This document shows, piece by piece, positions 55,832 to 64,000 of a stretch of DNA of 64,000 bases (its first letter is position 1; each line of letters begins with the position of its first letter). Where the stretch lies: assembly GCA_023935145.1 (NCBI GenBank), contig CM043700.1:32763501-32827500 (forward strand). Reading direction: 5' to 3'. The translations under genes were made by a program, and so were the position numbers. A model generated the notes under the pieces. The model ran no database searches, had not been told where the DNA came from, and saw nothing but the letters and a program-made list of their open reading frames with translations. The stretch is from Bretschneidera sinensis. Lineage: Eukaryota > Streptophyta > Magnoliopsida > Brassicales > Akaniaceae.

Positions 55832-57219
55832 TGTTGTGAGTTTTAAATTACTCGCAAGTGCACGAGTCGTTTGCAATATAGTGTTGTGCAAGTGCGAGGT
55901 CGAATCCATAGGGAATTGCGTTGTGAAAATGCAATTTTATCTAAACTAAACTTATCTTAACCTAGTTCCGAGTTTTGAATTGTATGTTGCAAAACAAATA
56001 AAAACTAAACAAAATTGATTTAAAACTAATAATAAAGACACTAAGGTTTCTGAATCCACCCCACCAAAGTTAAGCATATATCTTCATGTTCTAAAAAAAG
56101 CCTATCAAAACATTCCATGAATCCAACTTAATACAAAAAACAACAAATATCCCAATTAAACCAAAAGCATTCAATGTATCCACTTTTAACAAATCACAAA
56201 GGAAATCCAATTTAATCAAAAACAATTTGAAGTATCCATCAGATGAAACACACGGAATATCCAACAGAACAATTTAAACGCAATCAATCATAAGATTTTA
56301 CTCAAATAATTGACAGAACATTTATACTAAAAAAAAATCAGAATTGTATAAAAAAATCTGAAACTATTATACCAAACAACGGCGAGGCTTCATCTTCAAC
56401 CTTAGTTGAAGATTTCAACCACTCATAATCATGAAACTAGAGTTCATAAAAAAAGTGCTAAACATTAAACTAAAAAAAAAACAGTAAATTAAAACTGACT
56501 ATACATGAGAGAAATTCCACTCGCTATTGGGCTGCACTTCCCCTCGTGGTAGCAAAGCCTTTGAGATCCACCAGAATACTAGAAGAAGTCCTCAAGATTA
56601 CACTAAAATGGCACAAGGATTTCTCACTAAAGATGAAGTGAAGAGGGGCTTATATAGGGAAACATCACAAGTGCAATGTGTTTCCAATCCGATGTGGGAT
56701 ACTGCAGATTCCAGCTTTTGCTCTTTGACCTTTGTCTACTAAAACTGCCATAACTTTCTTTAGAAAAATCATTTTATTGATCAGTAAAATTCCCCAGAAA
56801 ATACACATCCAGATCTTTCCAAAATATGTGGCTCATCTCTTGGTTCTTCCTGAATCAATACAGTTAAATCCTCAAAAATGGCTGATCTGTCACGCTAAAA
56901 TCATGCATAGCCTGACCTTTGTCTACTAAAACTGCCATAACTTTCTCTAGAAAAATCATTTTATTGATCCATAAAATTCTTCAGAAAATAGACATCTGGA
57001 TCTTTCCAAGAATATATGGCTCATCTCCTGGTTCTTCCTGAATCAATACAGTTTAATCCTCAAAAATGGCTGATCTGTATGAGCAATTCTGGAAATTTAG
57101 TGAAACTCCTTTCCAAGCTTGTAAACCTGTAAAACAACGAAAAACAACTCAAAGTAACAAATTTCTAAGCTAACAAATGTAAATTAAGTGGCCAAAATAT
57201 GAAATATTTGGCACTCATC
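55832..57219 (-). repeat. 3' LTR of element B
   Basis: 1,388 bp with a minus-strand CTATATAAG near 56648-56657. It contains a direct repeat of about 190 bp (CTTTGACCTTTGTCTACTAA at about 56721 and again, with CCTGACCTTTGTC, at about 56910). Confidence 0.88.
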
Positions 57220-57586
57220 AAATACCCCCAAACTTACATTTTGCTAGTCCCTTAGCAAAACAAAATAAAAAACTAAATGAAAAACAAAGAACATCAAGAT
57301 AAGTTCATCACTCATGGTATCCAAAAATTTAAGGAGCAATCAAAACCATGATATTCATTTATGAGAAAGCTTAAAAAAATATAACCGATCTTTGCAATGA
57401 ATAGGAATTTTAAAACCTAATTACTTACAAGAGGCAAGCAAGACATCACAAACTTGAATAAGTGTAAAGTGAATTAGTATATACACATGAGGCTTCTAAA
57501 TAACTTCAATGTACAATATCTCAGTGTCTTAAGATTCACAGGATTTCTCATCAGAATGAACAATGATGGCATAGTTTTATTTTACC

Positions 57587-57638
<52 letters not shown>

Positions 57639-58650
57639 CTCTGCTATGATTAGTTCCCTTACGCTTTCTAATTGACCAATGTAGTGAGTGTTGAGTCAAT
57701 GACTCCCAAACCAGATGGTTTTAGGGCATTAGGTGTAAAGACACCCCTAAGGACTAACTAACTCGAGTCAAAAAGGCTACACAACTAAACTGGCCTTAAT
57801 ACTACCAAGCAAAATTTTCACCTTTTGACGTGAACACTCATTGCTTACTAAGGCAAGAGGTCCAGTTACTCAGCGGAAAGTTTTGCAATGATCATTATGA
57901 ATAAAATTCCTACCTTTTGACGTGAACACTCAATGTTTACTGAGGCAAGAGGTCCAGTTACTCAGTGGAAAGTTTATCGATGATGATTATTATTATTATT
58001 TTTTTTTTCTATGCCCAAGTATTAATCCCACAAGTCATCCAGTTTCAGTTAAGTCAAGGAAACATACACATTGAAATCACATGTCATACCTCACACAAAT
58101 ATGTGCTAATGTGCTCGTGTTAGATTGGTTCAAACATGTGAATTCTCAAATGCCCAAAGTAAGTAACAAAGTTTTGAAACTCTATCATCAAATCATGTGT
58201 TCAAAATTTTAAGCTCACCAATGAAATCACATCACAATATTTGTTTATATCAACTAAAATTTCAAAATAATATGAGCATGCATTTACCTTCTTATTATTT
58301 TTTTTAAATGAAGAAAAACAACAATAAATTAGGACAAAGTGTGTGTAATGTGTCTCCCATACCCCCAAACTTAAATTACACATTGACTCCAATGTGTGAA
58401 TAATATGGAAAGAGCTGGCCTGGGATATGAAGAACTATCTGGACTTGGTATGGCTCATAGCATACCCCCAAACTTGAACTGAAGTACGCATTGTCCCTGA
58501 AAAATAAAGACTGGAAAACAAAATATTGGAAACAAACATTAATCATAAATATGTCAAAAAATAAGTAAACAAAAAGGATAAGCTGTGGGGTGCCTCCTAT
58601 GAGCGTTAAGTTTAACGTCTTCAACCAGACCCAACATTAGTAATCATACC
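57220..58650 (-). other. 3' non-coding part of element B with repeated purine tracts
   Basis: This has no coding domain. Minus-strand TTTGGGGGTAT-type tracts lie at about 57221, 58361 and 58464; the first is at the LTR. An (AT)22 microsatellite occupies 57591-57634. A direct repeat of a CCTTTTGACGTGAACACTCA block occurs at 57822 and 57912. Confidence 0.7.
57591..57634. repeat. (AT)22 microsatellite in element B
   Basis: A 44-bp AT run in the 3' non-coding region. Confidence 0.97.
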
Positions 58651-58659
58651 CTACTAAGT

Positions 58660-59578
58660 GCTCCACCATCTGATCAATAAATGGGAGTGGAAAATGATCC
58701 TTCCTTGTGGCAGCATTCAACTTATGGTAGTCTGTACATACTTTCCATCATGACTGAATAAGAATTGGCACAAACTCATTATCCTTATTTATCACTACCG
58801 TCAATCTAGCCTACTTTGGTATGACATGAATCGGGCTCACCCACTCGCTATCAAAGATTGGATAAATGATCCCTACATCCAACAGCTTTATCACTTTAGT
58901 CCTCACAACCTCTTGTATAGCTGGGTTGAGCATTCTTTGTGGCTCTCTCGATGGCTTGACATTCTCCTCAAAATGTAACTTGTGCATGACCACCGAGGGG
59001 CTGATCCCCTTGATATCCTCAATAGTCCAGCCGATAGCTTCATTGTGCTTTCTTAAAACGTCCAATAATTTATCCACTTGAGCATCAACCAAATCTGAAG
59101 CTATAATCAGAGGCAAAGAATCTACTGGACCTAGGAACTTATACTTAAGATTGTCCGGTAAAGGCTTAAGTTCCTTCTTGAAGGGTTCAGGTGTTGTGGT
59201 CTCCTCCGTCTCACTGCTCTTCTGAGGATCAGACTCTAAAGTAGCATTTGCTTGCTCAAACAACTTATCCAAATCCAAATCCTCTTCGAACTGAGCAAAG
59301 CATGCCTCCAAGGGGTCCTCAATGCGGGATTCATCCACAGTCTCCTCCGTCTCACTACTCTTCTGAGGAGCAGACTCCAAAATGGCATTCGCTTGCTCAA
59401 GTAACTTATCTAAATCCAAATCCTCTCCAAACTGAGCAAAGCATACCTCCAGAATGTCCTCAGACTCCCCTCCTTTCTTGGGCGCTTGCAATCTCTCAGG
59501 GTAAGGTGCTTTAGGTACAAACGACCTAGGGAGATCCTTAATAATAGGTGTGGCTGTAGATGGCTCAGCATCTCTCTT
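58660..59578 (-). pseudogene. Element B linker and reverse transcriptase start
   Basis: In the same frame as the gag piece, after one TAA (59581-59579), coding continues through PRSFVPKAPYPERLQAP. It then reaches two 47-residue tandem repeats (period 141 bp, 59199 to about 59480; core FAQFxEDLDLDKL). After that come LPDNLKYKFLGPVDSLPLII, HNEAIGWTIEDIKGISPSVV, MLNPAIQEVVRTKVIKLLD and WVSPIHVIPK, the entry of an Athila/Tat reverse transcriptase. A stop at 58811 and a short broken run to DHFPLPFIDQMVEHL (near 58670) end the domain. No catalytic centre, RNase H or integrase follows. Confidence 0.82.
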
Positions 59579-60355
59579 TTACTTGTTGCCACTTTCTTGC
59601 CCTTGTTGCATAGCTGGGTTCTCTTCCACTTGATTGTCCACTTGTCTCCCAGACCTCAATGGGACAATCAATTGCACTTGTTCCTGCCCGTGCATAGGAA
59701 TTGATGAATTTCCCACTGCAAACTGTTCTTTCGGGTTGGGCACGGGCTGACTGGGGAACTTTTCCTTCTCTCTTTCACCCAAGTGACTTGCGATTTGACC
59801 CATTTGACTCTCTAACTTGGCAATCACTTGGGTGTTTACTATTGTTGCACTCCTCAATCCGCTTATAGATTGGCTGGTCATCTTTCTGAAATCATTGAGG
59901 GCGTCCTCCAACGACTGTGAAACCGATGTTGGCTCATGACTTGGAGCTTGGTAAGCGGGTGATGGTGCTGGATGGGCTGAGCGACCAAAACTTGGAACTA
60001 GTGGAGGAAATCTGGGAGGGTATTGATTTTGAGCATAATGAGGGGCTCCTCCCTGATTCATCAATTGGTTCTGCTTCCATGAAAAATTAGAGTGGTTCCA
60101 CCACTCTGGATTGTACGTTTCGGAGTAAGATCCATTTGATTGCCACCGATAGTCATTGAAAGCGTTCATTTGTTCCATGGGATACTCGGAAAAGGCCAGC
60201 GTAGATGGACAATTCTGTGCTAAATGCATAGGACTAGCACAGATGGAACAACTATCAACATTGAATGTATTGGTTGTATTGATGGACTGGTCGGTCATTT
60301 TCATGAAATCCTTGAGGGCGTCCTCTAAAGACTGTGAAACCGGTGTTGGATTCAT
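59579..60355 (-). pseudogene. Element B gag C-terminal part with zinc-finger motif
   Basis: A 258-residue open frame. It has CSICASPMHLAQNC (residues 36-49), then YNPEWWNHSNFSWKQNQ, a Pro-rich segment, SGLRSATIVNTQVIAKLESQ (coiled-coil-like) and the gag/protease boundary IVPLRSGRQVDNQ. The capsid-like N-terminal half seen in element A is absent. SQSLEDAL occurs twice (residues 7-14 and about 145-152), reflecting a DNA duplication of about 70 bp. It is annotated as a pseudogene because it is a partial gag in a non-autonomous element, although this stretch itself is uninterrupted. Confidence 0.82.
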
Positions 60356-60537
60356 CCATATTTTTTATATTTTTATTTCAGTTTATTTTTGAGCAAATGC
60401 AAATAAACAAAAATAAAATTAAAATTAAAATTTTAAAAAATAAAACAAAAATGCTAACTAAACTACTAGAAAAATAAAATTAATTTAGGCAAAAATTTCA
60501 CAAAGAAAACAATTCCCCAGCAACGGTGCCAAAAACT

Positions 60538-61928
60538 TGTTGTAAGTTTTAAATTACTCGCAAGTGCACGAGTCGTTTGCAATATAGTGTTGTGCAAATG
60601 CGAGATCGAATCCACAGGGAATTGCGTTGTGAAAATGTAATTTTATCTAAACTAAACTTATCTTAACCTAGTTCCGAGTTTTGAATTATATGTTGCAAAA
60701 CAAATAAAAACTAAACTAAATTGATTTAAAACTAATAATAAAGATACTAAGGTTTCTGAATTCACCCCACCAAAGTTAAGTATATATCTTCATGTTCTAA
60801 AAAAATCCTATCAAAACATTCCATGAATCCAACTTAAAACAAAAAAACAATAAATATCCCAATTAAACCAAAAGCATCCAATGTATCCGCTTTTAACAAA
60901 TCACAAAGGAAATCCAATTTAATCAAAAACAATTTGATGTATCCATCAGATGAAACACACAGAATATTCAACAGAGCAATTTAAACGCAATCAATCATAA
61001 GATTTTACTCAAATAATTGACAGAACATTTATACTAAAAAAAATCAGAATTGTATAAACAAATCTGAAACTATTATGCCAAACAACGGCAAGCCTTCATC
61101 TTCAACCTTAGTTAAAGATTTTAGCCACTCATAATCATGAAACTAGAGTTCATAATAAAAGCACTAAACATTAAACTAAAAAAAAAAGCAGTAAATTAAA
61201 ACAGACTATACATGGGAGAAATTCCACTCGCTGTTGGGTGACACTTCTCCTCGTGTTAGCAAAGCCTTTGAGATCCACCATAATGCTAGTAGAAGTCTTC
61301 AAGATTGCACCAAAATGGCACAAGGATTGCTCACTAAAAATGAAGTGAGGAGGGGCTTATATAGGGAAACATCACAAGTGCAATGGGTTTCCAATCAGAT
61401 GTGGGATACTGCAGATTCCAGCTTTTGCTCTTTGACCTTTGTCTACTAAAACTGCCATAAATTTCTCTAGAAAAATCATTTTATTGATCCATAAAATTCC
61501 TCAAAAAATAGACATCCGGATCTTTCCAAGAATATATGGCTCATCTCCTGTTTGTTCCTGAATCAATACAGTTAAATCCTCAAAATTGGCTGATCTGTCA
61601 CGTTGAAATCATGCGCAGCCTGACCTTTGTCTACTAAAACTGCCATAACGTTCTCTAGAAAAATCATTTTATTGATCCGTAAAATTCTCCAGAAAATAGA
61701 CGTCCGGATCTTTCCAAGTATATATGGTTCATCTCCTGGTTCTTCTTGAATCAATATAGTTTAATCCTAAAAAATGGCTGATCTGTACAAGCAATTCTGG
61801 CAATTTAGTGAAACTTGTTTCCAAGCTTGTAAACCTGTAAAACAACGAAAAACAACTCAAAGTAACAAATTCCTAAGCTAAAAAATGTAAATTAAGTGGC
61901 AAAAATATGCACTATTTGGAACTCATCA
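60538..61928 (-). repeat. 5' LTR of element B
   Basis: 1,391 bp. The tRNA-Asp primer site (60514-60531) lies directly to its left. It carries the same direct repeat as the other LTR. Confidence 0.88.
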
Positions 61929-62104
61929 CTCTTCAAAAACTTACTGTTTCTATAAACCAAGTAAGGACACCGAATAGTTCATCTATACACATAACGTTTA
62001 TTACTATACGCGAAGTTAATGAATTCTTAAATTCAATTCCAAAATTCTTTTGATACGACATTACACATAACTTGATGGTCAATCCAACTTTGATTAAGTG
62101 ACAT
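61929..62104 (-). pseudogene. CACTA transposase, N-terminal piece
   Basis: On the minus strand an ATG at 62104 starts MSLNQSWIDHQV, and after two stops EFINFAYSNK and TIRCPYLVYRNSKFLKR follow. This is the Transpos_assoc-type N-terminus of plant CACTA transposases. Joining across element B gives the continuous block ending VTVHLYKKVF. Confidence 0.75.
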
Positions 62105-63463
62105 AGTTACAGATACTAAAACAACATTGACTTTCAAAGTTATTCCAATTTAACATTTACAAACAGATATAACTAAAAAATGAAGTAATTTAACATTTAT
62201 GAGTACTGAAAATTGTAAAAGCCTTGTTATTAGTGCATTATTGATTCCTTGCATAATTTCCTATATTTTATCACTTCTTAACTTTAAATTTTAGTATAAT
62301 TTTATTTAATTTTGTTGCTTTTAGGCTTTATTGTTGTCATTAAATTTTATTTCAGATTTGAAGAAAATGAAGATCCAAATTTTAGCAGCCTATCGTCTAA
62401 GGACTCTTTCTCTCATATAAATGAAGATTTCATTTGAGTATAAGAGCTGCTAAAATAAAAGAGACGTGGGTAGAAGTTTTGAGCGGCATGTGAAGGATTA
62501 AATCCCATAACATCCAACATCGGTTGGAAACACATTCCACATCCCACATACCACATCGGTTGGAAACAGATTGCACTCATGAAATTTCCCTATAAAATCC
62601 CCATTGCACTTCATCTTCAAAGGGATGGATCTTAAAGGCTTTGCTATCAAGGAGGAAGAGGCTGCCAATGGTGACAAGTATTTGTCACTTTGGATTTTCT
62701 TCTCTCAGAAAAATATAGTGAATTTGTTTATGTTGAATTTAATTTATAGCATGAACTAAATTTTCTTTATTCTAGGAAAATGATGTAATGTAGTTTCAAA
62801 CTATGCTTGCTTTTCTATGCTAATTTGAAGTAATTCTCTTCTATGATTGTCTGATTTATTCTGAGCTTATTGCTTCTAATTGATTAGCCATTAATTAAAT
62901 GATTTTGATCTTGTGATTTGCTATCGAAAGAGGGAATTATAGGATAGAACTTGGATATTTCAGCATAGGTAAATATAGAGATCGAAAGACTTATATGAAC
63001 CTATGTAGTCTTAAAATCATTGGTCCTAATGCCTTCTTGCTTTATTGATTTGTATACTCTTGTGTAAAATGATAAACAAGAATATTTCCAATTGACCATC
63101 GAAAGAGGCTTTTGGATGAGTTTGGAGATTTTGCTAACAAACAGAGAGAATTAAATTCAGTTAGTTAGATGAGAAAAGCATAGTGAGGGATTAGGTGAAA
63201 TCAATTTCGTAGAAGTTCTTTTTCTCATTAATTTGATCTTCGAACAACAACTTACTTTTCCTTTGAATACTTTTTTTAATTGATTTTATTTCAAATTGCA
63301 ATTACAAACAACCTTAATGACTTTTCTAAATAAGGTCGAGATTAGTATAATTTCAGTACTTGTTAAAAATGAGTTACCAATCCCTGAGGACGATACTCTT
63401 CTCATCACTTTACTAAAAAAACTGCGATACTGTGCACTTGTAGTTTTGCACCGATCAAGTTTT

Positions 63464-63481
63464 TGGCGCCGTTGATGAGGA
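63464..63481 (+). other. tRNA-Asp primer binding site
   Basis: TGGCGCCGTTGATGAGGA lies a few bases inside the LTR end. It matches the complement of the plant tRNA-Asp(GTC) 3' end with two mismatches, as is usual for Athila/Tat elements. Confidence 0.85.
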
Positions 63482-63746
63482 TTGATTTCTTTTTATTTTT
63501 TCCAATATTGATACAAAGTAATATTAGTTTTAATATAAAATTTTGTTTTATTTTATTATTATTATTTTTTTTTTGTACAAGTGTGTTTTTGATGTTGCAT
63601 GCGCTATGCTAGATATCTTGACATTACCCCTTTTGATTGGGAGATTGAAAGAACTTTTAGATCACAAAGAAAAAATAAAGTACTAGCCATGGTTGATGGA
63701 AAACATGATGCACAACTGCATCTTGAAGGATTATGTATGGCTAGTT

Positions 63747-64000
63747 ATGAATGATAACTACTCGGGTATAAGACGTCAAACCATTAATGCCAACAATTTT
63801 GAGCTCAAGCCAGCCTTAATCAACATGGTGCAACAAGCCCAATTTAGTGGATCACCATTGGATAATCCCAATATTCATTTGGTGATATTTTTAGAGATTT
63901 GCGACACAGTAAAGATTAATGGTGTTACTGAAGACACCATTAGATTGAGATTGTTTCCTTTTTCCTTGAGGGGAAAGGTAAGAGGTTGGCTAAAACCTGT
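63747..64000 (+). CDS. Athila/Tat-type gag, N-terminal part (runs off the window)
   Basis: From an ATG at 63747 the frame is open to the window edge (84 codons). It reads NNFELKPALINMVQQAQFSG, then HLVIFLEICDTVKINGV and IRLRLFPFSLRGKVRGWL, the capsid domain (Retrotrans_gag) of this lineage. The true start could be further upstream. No stop occurs in the visible part, so this element may be less decayed than its neighbours. Confidence 0.8.
   Translation, partial: MNDNYSGIRRQTINANNFELKPALINMVQQAQFSGSPLDNPNIHLVIFLEICDTVKINGVTEDTIRLRLFPFSLRGKVRGWLKP

Larger units (their letters stand above)
55832..61928 (-). mobile_element. Non-autonomous Athila/Tat-like element (element B)
   Basis: LTRs 55832-57219 (1,388 bp) and 60538-61928 (1,391 bp) begin TGTTGTxAG and end ACTCATCA. 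The target duplication CTCTT (55827-55831 and 61929-61933) is exact. The primer site (minus TGGCACCGTTGCTGGGGA, 60514-60531) matches tRNA-Asp with two mismatches. A GGGGGTAT purine tract abuts 57219. The coding part keeps only a nucleocapsid-like gag end, a repeat-containing linker and the start of reverse transcriptase. About six differences occur in the first 165 bp of the two LTRs. Confidence 0.88.
62225..64000 (+). mobile_element. Athila/Tat-like LTR retrotransposon, 5' end (cut by window edge)
   Basis: The LTR end is at 63457 (GCACCGATCA), followed by a tRNA-Asp primer site TGGCGCCGTTGATGAGGA (63464-63481, two mismatches). The LTR start is not certain; TGTTATTAG at about 62225 is the best candidate. 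A CCTATAAAATCC TATA region (about 62590) and LTR blocks at 62540-62660 are related, in opposite orientation, to the LTR of element B. The gag frame at the window end is open. Confidence 0.7.

Overview
This is a repeat-dense stretch of nuclear DNA from a flowering plant, most likely a eudicot. The evidence is a 15-exon GH35 beta-galactosidase with a C-terminal SUEL lectin domain, LTR retrotransposons primed by plant initiator tRNA-Met or tRNA-Asp, a plant CACTA transposase, antisense L1-type LINE tails, and (TA)n arrays in AT-rich introns. Nothing looks prokaryotic or organellar. The only intact host gene fully inside the window is the minus-strand beta-galactosidase at 16881-20853. Its 15 exons were joined by eye: every junction is GT/AG and the sum is 2,487 nt, or 828 codons plus stop.

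Region 1-18071 is a large inverted duplication. The left arm (1 to about 2455) carries the last four exons of a second beta-galactosidase on the plus strand and runs off the window. The right arm (about 15682-18071) carries the matching end of the complete minus-strand gene. The two genes therefore face each other tail to tail. Both arms also carry a tandem series of decayed copies of the lectin-encoding last exon. The spacer is filled with transposons: a LINE split by a 6.2-kb Copia element (3637-9855, target duplication GTTAC), by a rearranged LTR element (11203-13741, target duplication AGTTG) and by smaller pieces. The Copia element itself contains an 844-bp solo LTR (5969-6812, target duplication TGAAG). 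A CACTA end lies at 14958.

Region 20900-33400 holds the beta-galactosidase promoter, a solo Copia LTR (21846-22765, target duplication ACTTC), a quiet 1.6-kb stretch, and a decayed minus-strand Ty3/Gypsy element with 2.4-kb LTRs (24397-33365).

Region 33411-54187 is a decayed minus-strand Copia element whose two LTRs are clearly different subfamilies. One LTR is split by a gag-only LTR element called A (33618-39972, target duplication ACTCT). The coding part is split by a plus-strand copy of the same Gypsy family (42898-51735), with a deletion at the right junction.

Region 54188-62104 is a minus-strand CACTA transposase fragment split by a second non-autonomous Athila/Tat-like element, called B (55832-61928, target duplication CTCTT). 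The window ends in the LTR, tRNA-Asp primer site and open gag frame of another Athila/Tat-like element on the plus strand.

The points most worth follow-up are the inverted beta-galactosidase duplication with its identity step at the stop codon, the tandem lectin-exon array, the palindrome arrays and short tandem arrays inside LTRs, a W-box-rich Copia leader, and the conserved architecture of elements A and B. All identity figures are by-eye counts, not computed alignments.
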